Assembly (NCBI GenBank): GCA_035296565.1
Contig: DATHAQ010000035.1
Coordinates: 1 to 54,319 of the forward strand
Length of the DNA: 54,319 nt
Direction of reading: 5' to 3'
Origin: JACCZR01 sp035296565
GTDB lineage: Bacteria > Actinomycetota > Thermoleophilia > Solirubrobacterales > Thermoleophilaceae
The notes below the pieces were generated by a model. That model ran no database searches and was not told where the DNA came from. It saw only the letters and a list, made by a program, of their open reading frames with translations. The position numbers and the translations under genes are program-made. Of the stretch, positions 48,845-54,319 are shown one piece after another; the stretch's first letter is position 1; each line of letters opens with the position of its first letter.

Positions 48845-49788
48845 AGGCGATCGAGGTCAGGGAGTTCGGGGGACCCGAGGCACTCGAGCTGCGCGAGGTC
48901 GAGGAGCCGGAGGTCCCCCAGGGCGCCGAGCTGGTGGAGGTCAGCGCGGCCGGCATCAACTACGCCGACACCCACCAGGCCGAGAACTCCTACCTGGCCG
49001 AGGCATCGCTCCCGCTCGTGCCCGGCGGCGAGGTGGTGGGGACGCTGCGCGACGGGCGCCGCGTGGTGGCGCTCGTGCCCGGTGGCGGCTACGCGGAGCG
49101 CTGCGTGGCTTACCCGGGCGCCTTCTGGCCGGTGCCCGACGGCGTGACCGACGCCCAGGCGCTTGCGCTGGTCCTCCAGGGCGCGACTGCCTGGCATCTG
49201 CTGCGCACCAGCGCCCAGTTGCGCGAGGGCGAGAGCGTGGTGGTGCACGCCGCCGCGGGCGGCGTGGGCACGCTGGGTGTCCAGCTCGCCAAGCGCTTCG
49301 GCGCCGGGCGGGTGATCGGAGTCGCCTCCTCGCCCGAGAAGCGCTCGCTCGCCGAGCGCCTGGGGGCCGACGCGGTCGTGGACTCCGGCAGCGACGACCT
49401 GACCGCCGCGCTGCGCAAGGCCAACGGCGGTGACCGGGTGGACGTGATCCTGGAGATGATCGGCGGCGACGTATTCGCGCAGTCGCTCAAGGCGCTCGCG
49501 CCGTTCGGCCGCTTGGTGCACTTCGGTCAGGCGGCGCGCGGCGGGACGCCCGACGTCAACCCCGGTGAGCTGATGGGCCGCTCGCAGGGCGTGCTCGGCT
49601 TCTGGCTCGTGCACCTGACCCGAAAGCCCGAGCTCATGACCACGGCGATGGAGGACATGTTCGCCGCCGTGGAGGGCGGCGACCTCGAGGTGGTCGTGGG
49701 CGGCGAGTACCCGCTCGACGAAGCCCGGCGCGCTCACGAGGACCTGCGCGCCCGAAGGACCACGGGCAAGCTGGTGCTGCGCCCGTGA
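48841..49788 (+). CDS. Quinone oxidoreductase-like medium-chain dehydrogenase/reductase
   Basis: 315 residues starting at GTG 48841 (GTGA overlap). The GroES-like N-domain has AGINYADTHQAENSY near residue 40 and lacks zinc-binding Cys/His, as in NADPH:quinone oxidoreductases. The Rossmann domain has HAAAGGVGTLGVQLAK near residue 137 and a GVASSPEKRSLAERLGA segment that sets NADP preference. Likely reduces quinones, enones or enoyl thioesters. It is coupled to the SDR upstream and the thioesterase downstream. Confidence 0.9.
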   Translation: MKAIEVREFGGPEALELREVEEPEVPQGAELVEVSAAGINYADTHQAENSYLAEASLPLVPGGEVVGTLRDGRRVVALVPGGGYAERCVAYPGAFWPVPDGVTDAQALALVLQGATAWHLLRTSAQLREGESVVVHAAAGGVGTLGVQLAKRFGAGRVIGVASSPEKRSLAERLGADAVVDSGSDDLTAALRKANGGDRVDVILEMIGGDVFAQSLKALAPFGRLVHFGQAARGGTPDVNPGELMGRSQGVLGFWLVHLTRKPELMTTAMEDMFAAVEGGDLEVVVGGEYPLDEARRAHEDLRARRTTGKLVLRP

Positions 49789-50279
49789 GCGAGCGGCGTC
49801 TGGAGGTCACCTGGGACGACCCCGCGATGCTCGCCGCCGAGGGCAGCCGACGCCCGCCGCTGGAGTTCCTGCAGGCGATCCGCGACCGCGAGGTGCCCAC
49901 GGCGCCCATCAGCCAGCTGATGGGCTTCCACCTCGACGAGGTCGAGGAGGGCCGGGCGGTCTTCGGCGCCGACCCCGGCGAGCAGCACTACAACCCGATC
50001 GGAGTCGTGCACGCCGGCCTGGCGGCGACCATGCTCGACAGCGCGATGGCCTGCGCGATCCATTCGGCGCTGCCGGAGGGCGCCGGCTACACGACGCTGG
50101 AGACCAAGTTCAACCTGGTCCGCGCGATCACCGCCGAGACGGGCCGCATCGAGGCCGAGGGCCGCGTCGTGAACCTGGGCCGCCGCGTGGGGACCGCAGA
50201 GGGCCGGCTGACCGCGACCGAGGGCGGCAAGCTGCTGGCCCACGGCACGTCGACGTGCCTGGTCGTGCCGCTGCCCTAG
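49785..50279 (+). CDS. PaaI-like hotdog-fold thioesterase
   Basis: 164 residues. The hotdog core shows HYNPIGVVHAGLAATMLDSA (about residues 66-85) with the helix carrying the catalytic Asp, then TTLETKFNLVRAI near 107 and GRVVNLGRRVGTAEGRL. It hydrolyses aryl- or acyl-CoA, releasing CoA trapped in dead-end thioesters. GTG 49785 overlaps the previous stop (GTGA). Its TAG shares CTAG with a small reverse-strand ORF. Confidence 0.9.
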   Translation: MSERRLEVTWDDPAMLAAEGSRRPPLEFLQAIRDREVPTAPISQLMGFHLDEVEEGRAVFGADPGEQHYNPIGVVHAGLAATMLDSAMACAIHSALPEGAGYTTLETKFNLVRAITAETGRIEAEGRVVNLGRRVGTAEGRLTATEGGKLLAHGTSTCLVVPLP

Positions 50280-50466
50280 TGGTCAAGCTCCCGTAGCCGG
50301 CGGTACTCCCCAGACCGGCCAGGGCCACCCCCCGTCAGGTAGGCAGCGGACGAGCCGGCGAACGTCGCCACGCCGAGCAGGAAGAGCCCGACCGTGGGCC
50401 ACGAGATCGCGGGGACCGGCTCCTCGGGCCGGGGGATCGGGTATGCGGTCCGCGGGTGGCGCTCAC
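50276..50466 (-). pseudogene. Small membrane-protein ORF with an apparent frameshift
   Basis: A GTG at 50466 overlaps the preceding small gene's stop (GTGA), but its own frame ends at 50335 after non-sense-looking sequence. Another frame from about 50462 encodes RTAYPIPRPEEPVPAISWPT and then a hydrophobic VGLFLLGVATFAGSSAAYL helix. It ends at a TAG (50278-50276) that shares CTAG with the convergent thioesterase, as other real gene pairs here do. This second frame has no start codon. A one-base deletion near 50440-50460, real or a sequencing error, would join them into a protein of about 60 aa. Confidence 0.45.
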
Positions 50467-50561
50467 CGGCTCCGGCGCCGGCCCGTCCCGCGCGGGCCGC
50501 GCACCTGGTTGAACAGCCGCTTGGCGGCGAGCAGTCGAAGCAGCCGCCTCAGCGCGGTCAC
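50463..50561 (-). CDS. Very small basic protein, 32 aa
   Basis: From GTG 50561 the frame encodes TALRRLLRLLAAKRLFNQ followed by a Gly/Arg tail and a TGA that overlaps the next GTG by 4 nt, the usual coupling in this region. A TACCCT box ends seven bases before the start, matching the leaderless-promoter pattern. The product would be an amphipathic, strongly basic helix. No family is recognised. Promoter and coupling support expression more than the protein sequence does. Confidence 0.45.
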   Translation of the reverse strand: MTALRRLLRLLAAKRLFNQVRGPRGTGRRRSR

Positions 50562-50568
50562 GCCAGCG

Positions 50569-50574
50569 AGGGTA
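50569..50574 (-). promoter_or_regulatory. Putative -10 box of the 32-aa ORF (leaderless type)
   Basis: TACCCT on the reverse strand ends seven bases before GTG 50561. There is no Shine-Dalgarno. Confidence 0.4.
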
Positions 50575-50903
50575 GCCCTTCCTCAGCTCGACATGAAAGT
50601 GTGAGCCGGGTCCGTTTCGGGCGGGTCGCTGACCCCGATCTCGTCCATGATCGCGCCAATATCGCTGTCAGCCGGCGCAGTGGCGCCAGTGCGCCTTCCC
50701 AACGAGGAGCGATGTGACTAACCTCTACTCCGCCCTGCCGCTTGGCAGGCGACCCGCCAGCAGACGACCCTCGTTCTTAAGGTTTCCGGCGCAGGTCAAG
50801 TCAGGATCTCTTCAGGGCCAGCGCCGGATGGATCGGTTGGGAGTCGGCCCGGTGGTAGGGCTTCTTCGAGCCCAGGCGCAATCGTTCGCCTGAGTCGCGG
50901 GTG
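50575..50903. other. Gene-poor stretch with one dyad
   Basis: About 330 bases without a credible gene on either strand; codon patterns are poor and no known RNA motif is recognised. Base composition is less GC-biased around 50630-50800. Near its right end, CAGGCG (50873-50878) and CGCCTG (50887-50892) form a perfect 6-bp dyad with an 8-base spacer, 24 bases before the winged-helix regulator's ATG. It may be the regulator's own operator. Confidence 0.5.
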
Positions 50904-50909
50904 TAGCGT
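50904..50909 (+). promoter_or_regulatory. Putative -10 box of the winged-helix regulator (leaderless type)
   Basis: TAGCGT ends six bases before ATG 50916, with no ribosome binding site between. The 50873-50892 dyad would overlap the -35 region. Confidence 0.5.
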
Positions 50910-50915
50910 GCGCTC

Positions 50916-51332
50916 ATGTCCGCGGACAGCCCTTCGTCGGATGCCGGCCTGGTGGAGGCGCTGTCGGGACGGCTGGAGCGATTGGAGCTCTATGTCGCTC
51001 GAGAGCTCGTGGACTGGGTCGAAGGCGCCACCCTCTCGTTCGCCGAGATGCGGGTCTTCTTGGCCATGGCCGACGGCCGGCCGCGAAGCGGCGCGGATCT
51101 GGCGGAGGCGGCCGGGCTCTCGGTCGACCTGACCTATCCGGCGCTACACAGTCTCACCGTGCGTGGCTGGCTTTCCGAGGCCAACCGCAGCCACTGCCTG
51201 ACCGCCCTCGGAAAGGAGAAGGCCGACAGCCTCTCCGCGACCCGCCACGCCGCTGTCGAGAGCTTCATCGCCAGCCTCCCTGCCGATGAACGCCAGGACC
51301 TCGCTGTAGGTCTCGCCAGCGTCCGTCCTTAG
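50916..51332 (+). CDS. MarR-like winged-helix DNA-binding protein
   Basis: 138 residues. An N-terminal helix (VEALSGRLERLELYVAREL) is followed by a winged helix: LSFAEMRVFLAMADGRPR, then SGADLAEAAGLSVDLTYPAL as helix-turn-helix and HSLTVRGWLSEANRSHCLT as recognition end and wing (about residues 40-105). The C-terminal helix may dimerise. No ligand pocket is obvious. Stand-alone gene; its upstream dyad suggests self-control. Confidence 0.75.
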   Translation: MSADSPSSDAGLVEALSGRLERLELYVARELVDWVEGATLSFAEMRVFLAMADGRPRSGADLAEAAGLSVDLTYPALHSLTVRGWLSEANRSHCLTALGKEKADSLSATRHAAVESFIASLPADERQDLAVGLASVRP

Positions 51333-51356
51333 GCCGAGCCGATCCCCGGCCCTGCG

Positions 51357-51641
51357 TTACGAGTTGCCCTGTTCGACCCCGTGCTGGCCGTGGCGTGGCT
51401 CGCGCTCGGGCCCGTCGAGCTCGTTGGGCGGATCGGGAACGTCCGCGTCTCTGGGCCCCTCATCGGGCTGGCCGGCCCTCCGCCGGCGCAACGTTCGGTA
51501 GGCCTGGTCGAGGTGCTGGCGGACCACGGCCAAGCGCTGGTGCCCTTCGTCGTCGAGCGTCCCGGCTGACTCCGCACGCCACAGCGCGTGCTCTTCGCCG
51601 ACCAGCTCCTCTATCCGGTCCAGGACCGACTGCTCCTCCAC
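51357..51641 (-). CDS. DUF2630 family protein
   Basis: 94 residues from GTG 51641. The N-terminal 60 residues match DUF2630: SVLDRIEELVGEEHALW, then HQRLAVVRQHLDQAYRTLRR, two long helices likely forming a coiled coil. The tail is acidic, Pro/Glu-rich and disordered. Function of the family is unknown; it is common in actinobacteria. A TAAGCT box six bases upstream fits a leaderless mRNA. Confidence 0.85.
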   Translation of the reverse strand: MEEQSVLDRIEELVGEEHALWRAESAGTLDDEGHQRLAVVRQHLDQAYRTLRRRRAGQPDEGPRDADVPDPPNELDGPEREPRHGQHGVEQGNS

Positions 51642-51647
51642 GCATCG

Positions 51648-51653
51648 AGCTTA
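51648..51653 (-). promoter_or_regulatory. Putative -10 box of the DUF2630 gene (leaderless type)
   Basis: TAAGCT on the reverse strand ends six bases before GTG 51641. No ribosome binding site is present. Confidence 0.45.
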
Positions 51654-51701
51654 CCCGGGCCCGCAGGAGCCCCTGCGGCCGGGGCGGGGCCTTTTGCCTG
51701 C

Positions 51702-52169
51702 TCAGCTGCGCCTGATGCTCCGCAGCCCGCTCCTCGCAGTCCAGACCTCGATCACCAGCGATTCGCCCGACCCATCGAGCCCCACGGTGGAGACCTCACG
51801 CAGGTCAAGGCGGAAGAGGTGGGAGGGGCCGGAGGGCCCGTGGCCGTTGAGCTGCTTCACCCGCTCGGGGTCGGTAATCTCCTCGGCGACGCCCGCCAGC
51901 TTGGCGTCGCCGTCCCAGCCGGGCGGGTCGTCGGAGCCGCTGTGCAGGGCGAAGCGCGGGTCGTGCTGGAGGTCGCGCGCCTTGCGCGCCTGCCACATCG
52001 AGCCGATCCACAGCTCCCCGTCGCGCAGCTGGGTCTCGGTACCGGAGATGCGCGGCGAGCCGTCGCGACGAACGCTGGCCAGCGTCTTGTGCACATGGGC
52101 CTCCAGCCGCTCGCGCACGCGCGCGGCAAGCTCGGGGGCGGCGGATTCGAAATCGGACCAGGCGGCCAT
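51702..52169 (-). CDS. Pyridoxamine 5'-phosphate oxidase-like flavin/F420-binding protein
   Basis: 155 residues from ATG 52169. The split-barrel fold is indicated by VHKTLASVRRDGSPRISGTE near residue 28, LWIGSMWQARKARDLQHDPR near 55, and ALHSGSDDPPGWDGDAKLAG. These fit PPOX-class proteins that bind FMN, F420 or haem degradation products. No clear pyridoxamine-phosphate site is seen, so an F420- or FMN-dependent reductase is more likely. It lies 80 bases from the divergent AraC/DinB-like gene. Confidence 0.75.
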   Translation of the reverse strand: MAAWSDFESAAPELAARVRERLEAHVHKTLASVRRDGSPRISGTETQLRDGELWIGSMWQARKARDLQHDPRFALHSGSDDPPGWDGDAKLAGVAEEITDPERVKQLNGHGPSGPSHLFRLDLREVSTVGLDGSGESLVIEVWTARSGLRSIRRS

Positions 52170-52249
52170 GCACTCACCGTTGCGCAGGGGTGCGGCCCCG
52201 TCCAGCAGGATGTCGAACGCGATCAAGCGCCGGCCGCCAGGATGTGCCC

Positions 52250-53170
52250 GTGGCCGACCGTCTGCGCGAGCTGATCGACCTGGTGCTCGAATCGCTCGAC
52301 GAGCCGGGCGCCGACGGGCGGGCGCTGGCCCGCCAGGCCCACTTCTCGCGCGATCATCTGGATCGCCTGTTGGCAACGGGCACGGGCGAATCGCCGGTGG
52401 CGCTGCGACGGCGGCTGCTCCTCGAGCGGGCGGGCTGGCAGCTGCGCACCGCCGCCGCGACACCCTCCGAGGCCGCAGCGGCGGCGGACTACGGCTCTCT
52501 GGCCGCATTCTCGCGGGCGTTCGCCCGCGCCTACGGGGTACCGCCGAGCGAGTTCGCCGGCGTGGACGCCGAGGTCGCGCTCGAGGCCCCCAACGGGATC
52601 CACTTCCACCCGCCGGCCGGGCTGCTGATTCCTGGGGCACACGAGTCGTCCGCGCGGCTGGACCTCACGGACCGCCTGGTCTCACACCACCTCGACCGCG
52701 TCCGCGGCCTGCTCGTTGCGGCGAAGACGCTGGACGCGGCATCGCTCGAGCGGCCGCTGCGCCCCGGCTTCGTGGCCGTGTGGTTCGAGGGCGAGGAGGC
52801 GAGCGCCGCGCTCATGGCCGAGCGGCTCGTCTACACGCTCGAGGTGTGGCTGGCGGCGATCGAGGGGAGACAGGTGCCGCCCGGCGGCACGGGGGACCTG
52901 CTGCGCCGCTTCGAGGCCGCGGCACGCGGCTTCGCCCGTTTCGCTCGCCGCGTGCGCGACAGCGGAGCGTGGGACGATGCCTTCGTGGACGCCCTGTGCG
53001 AGCCACCGGAGACCTTCACCTACGGCGGCGTGCTCGCCCACGTGCTCGGCTACGGAGTGGTGCGGCGGGAGGCGCTGGCGTCGGTACTGATCGAGCTCGG
53101 CGCTGACGTGCCGGCCTCGAGCGACCCGATCGAATGGGAACGGCAACTCGGTGTTCGAGACCTCGGCTGA
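52250..53170 (+). CDS. AraC-type HTH protein with C-terminal DinB-like domain
   Basis: 306 residues from GTG 52250 (AGGA seven bases upstream; GTG 52244 is an alternative). The N-terminal part (about residues 10-95) is a double helix-turn-helix with RQAHFSRDHLDRLLATGTGE and EAAAAADYGSLAAFSRAFAR, then YGVPPSEF, as in AraC regulators. After a linker, about residues 140-300 look like a DinB/mycothiol-transferase-like four-helix bundle (LVSHHLDRVRGLLVAAKTL). It may be a ligand-sensing regulator. It overlaps the methyltransferase gene by 20 nt. Confidence 0.75.
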   Translation: MADRLRELIDLVLESLDEPGADGRALARQAHFSRDHLDRLLATGTGESPVALRRRLLLERAGWQLRTAAATPSEAAAAADYGSLAAFSRAFARAYGVPPSEFAGVDAEVALEAPNGIHFHPPAGLLIPGAHESSARLDLTDRLVSHHLDRVRGLLVAAKTLDAASLERPLRPGFVAVWFEGEEASAALMAERLVYTLEVWLAAIEGRQVPPGGTGDLLRRFEAAARGFARFARRVRDSGAWDDAFVDALCEPPETFTYGGVLAHVLGYGVVRREALASVLIELGADVPASSDPIEWERQLGVRDLG

Positions 53171-53921
53171 CGCCTACGACCGCCACATCGGCCGCTACGG
53201 CCCCGAGCTGGCGCGGGCGCTGATCGCGGCTGCGGGCGTTGAGGACGGCGAGACGGCCCTCGACGTCGGCTGCGGCCCCGGTGCGCTGACCACCGAGCTC
53301 GTGCGGGTGTTAGGCGCCGAGAACGTGGCGGCCGTCGATCCGTCGGCCTCCTTCGCCGAGGCGTGCGCGGCGCGGCTGCCGGGCGTGCGGGTGGAGGTCG
53401 GCGCCGCTGAGGAGCTGCCCTTCGAGGACGCCGGCGTCGACTTCGCCCTCGCGCAGCTGGTCGTCAACTTCATGTCCGATCCGGTAGCCGGGGTGGAGGA
53501 GATGAGGCGCGTGACGCGGCCGGGCGGCACCGTGGCCGCCGCGGTGTGGGACTACGCCGGCGAGATGACGCTACTGCGCCGCTTCTGGGACGCGGCGGCG
53601 GCCCTGGACCCCGCGGCGGCCGAGCTCGACGAGGGGCGCGTGATGCGCTTCGCCACCCCCGACGAGCTGGGCGAGCTGTGGACCTCGGCGAGCCTCGACG
53701 ATGTCGAGGTCAGCGCGGTCGACGTCAGCGCGGGCTACACCGGCTTCGAGGACCTCTGGGAGCCGCTGGAGAGCGGCGTGGGGCCCTCGGGCGCCTACGT
53801 CGCCTCGCTGCCGGCGAAGGCCAGGGCCGCCTTCAAGGAGGAGCTGAGGACGCGACTAGCCGTGGGCGAAGAGCCGTTCTCACTCCCCGCCCGCGCCTGG
53901 GTCGTGATCGGCCGGGTCTAG
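53151..53921 (+). CDS. Class I SAM-dependent methyltransferase
   Basis: 256 residues from GTG 53151. Motif I is ALDVGCGPGALTTEL near residue 40, motif II acidic residue in VAAVDPSASF, then VGAAEELPFEDAGVDFALAQ and EEMRRVTRPGGTVAAAVWDY (post-motif III), all in the UbiE/Methyltransf_11 style. Substrate unknown. The 20-nt overlap ties its translation to the AraC/DinB-like gene, which may regulate or partner it. Confidence 0.88.
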   Translation: MFETSADAYDRHIGRYGPELARALIAAAGVEDGETALDVGCGPGALTTELVRVLGAENVAAVDPSASFAEACAARLPGVRVEVGAAEELPFEDAGVDFALAQLVVNFMSDPVAGVEEMRRVTRPGGTVAAAVWDYAGEMTLLRRFWDAAAALDPAAAELDEGRVMRFATPDELGELWTSASLDDVEVSAVDVSAGYTGFEDLWEPLESGVGPSGAYVASLPAKARAAFKEELRTRLAVGEEPFSLPARAWVVIGRV

Positions 53922-53946
53922 ATGCGGCATGACGGCGACACGGCTC

Positions 53947-53985
53947 ACCCGTCCTGGAAAGTCCTCAGGCGGCTGACGGGTTTCC
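53947..53985. terminator. Hairpin between the methyltransferase and sufB genes
   Basis: Nested inverted repeats: GGAAA (53956-53960) with TTTCC (53981-53985), and TCAG (53965-53968) with CTGA (53973-53976) around GCGG. An alternative pairing is ACCCGTC (53947-53953) with GACGGGT (53975-53981). It lies between convergent genes and shares the TCAG/CTGA core with the terminators at 32696 and 43704. Imperfect, so strength is uncertain. Confidence 0.5.
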
Positions 53986-54045
53986 CGCATGAGTGCCCGC
54001 CTTCCGCGGCCGGCGCCCTCGGGAGCCAACTGCGGGGCCTGGCCC

Positions 54046-54319
54046 TTAGCCGATAGAGCCCGTCATCTCGAGCTGGATCAGGCGGTTCAGCTCGACGGCG
54101 TACTCCATCGGCAGCTCCTTGGTCACCGGCTCGATGAAGCCGTTGACGATCATCGAGGCCGCCTCCTCCTCGGAGAGACCGCGCGACTGCAGGTAGAAGA
54201 GCTGCTCGTCGGAGATCTTGCCGACCACGGCCTCGTGGGCCACGGTGACGTGCGGGTTCTGGATCTGGATGTCGGGCCAGGTGTCCGAGCGCGAGCGGTC
54301 GTCCATCATCAGGCCGTCG
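54046..54319 (-). CDS. sufB: SufB, iron-sulfur cluster scaffold, C-terminal part
   Basis: The last about 91 codons of SufB; the gene continues past the window end. Visible motifs are LMMDDRSRSDTWPDI, NPHVTVAHEAVVGKISDEQL, YLQSRGLSEEEAASMIVNGF and the terminal ELPMEYAVELNRLI, all typical of SufB more than SufD. SufB forms the SufBCD scaffold that builds [4Fe-4S] clusters. Many iron-sulfur proteins in this window (ispH, the Rieske protein, possibly AddAB) would depend on it. Stop is TAA at 54048-54046. Confidence 0.93.
   Translation of the reverse strand, partial: DGLMMDDRSRSDTWPDIQIQNPHVTVAHEAVVGKISDEQLFYLQSRGLSEEEAASMIVNGFIEPVTKELPMEYAVELNRLIQLEMTGSIG

Noticed and set aside
50575..50903. A structured RNA or tRNA gene in the gene-poor stretch
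   Set aside because: No cloverleaf, CCA-compatible acceptor pairing or known riboswitch core could be assembled; only a short dyad near the end is convincing.

Overview
The window reads as a chromosomal segment of a high-GC actinobacterium, most likely class Thermoleophilia (Solirubrobacterales-like). This is inferred from the very high GC, many GTG starts, genes packed with 1-8 nt overlaps, and actinobacterial families: a MarP-like protease, Holin-X/DUF3618/DUF4235, DUF2630, an Rv1284-type carbonic anhydrase and a WS/DGAT. No rRNA, tRNA, CRISPR array, insertion sequence or phage module was seen. The first gene (MarP-like) and the last (sufB) are cut by the window edges.

Layout. 1-3.5 kb: the protease, then a three-gene cassette (small protein, phosphatidylserine-decarboxylase-like enzyme, amidinotransferase-fold enzyme), then two gene relics. 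3.6-8.4 kb: topoisomerase III, a flavin reductase, a metallophosphoesterase and an unknown zinc-ribbon-like protein. 8.5-14.9 kb: an AddB/AddA-like helicase-nuclease pair. 14.9-29 kb: an aromatic-catabolism region. It holds a MetE-core methyltransferase coupled to a vanillin/benzaldehyde-type dehydrogenase; a nine-gene leftward operon (binding protein, two permeases, ATPase, CoA ligase, GntR regulator, thiolase, pcaH, pcaG); a divergent MFS transporter; and pobA-pcaB-pcaC. Together these would import an aromatic acid, convert 4-hydroxybenzoate to protocatechuate, open the ring by ortho cleavage and feed the beta-ketoadipate pathway. pcaD and pcaIJ are not obvious in the window.

29-33.3 kb: a lipoprotein, a secreted nuclease, a HAD hydrolase, FxsA, a DUF59 protein and a beta-carbonic anhydrase. 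33.3-37.8 kb: a coupled series from a lipoyl/octanoyl transferase through small envelope proteins (52-aa acidic, Holin-X, DUF3618, DUF4235), a YihY-type membrane protein and an FAD/Rieske oxidoreductase. 37.8-46 kb: an alpha/beta hydrolase, subtilase, WS/DGAT acyltransferase, M28 peptidase, ispH, a DipZ/TlpA-like protein without its cysteines, a haem-oxygenase-fold protein and a SpoIIM-like membrane protein. 46-50.3 kb: a large acyl-CoA dehydrogenase divergent from an SDR/quinone-oxidoreductase/thioesterase operon. 50.3-54.3 kb: two small reverse-strand ORFs, a winged-helix regulator, DUF2630, a PNPOx-like protein, an AraC/DinB-like protein, a methyltransferase and sufB.

Architecture. Three window-wide patterns stand out. 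At least ten genes have a TANNNT box only 5-10 nt before the start codon, which suggests leaderless or nearly leaderless mRNAs. Five convergent gene pairs share the four bases CTAG as both stop codons. Three convergent junctions carry related hairpins built on TCAG-loop-CTGA, two of them flanked by clear A/T tracts.
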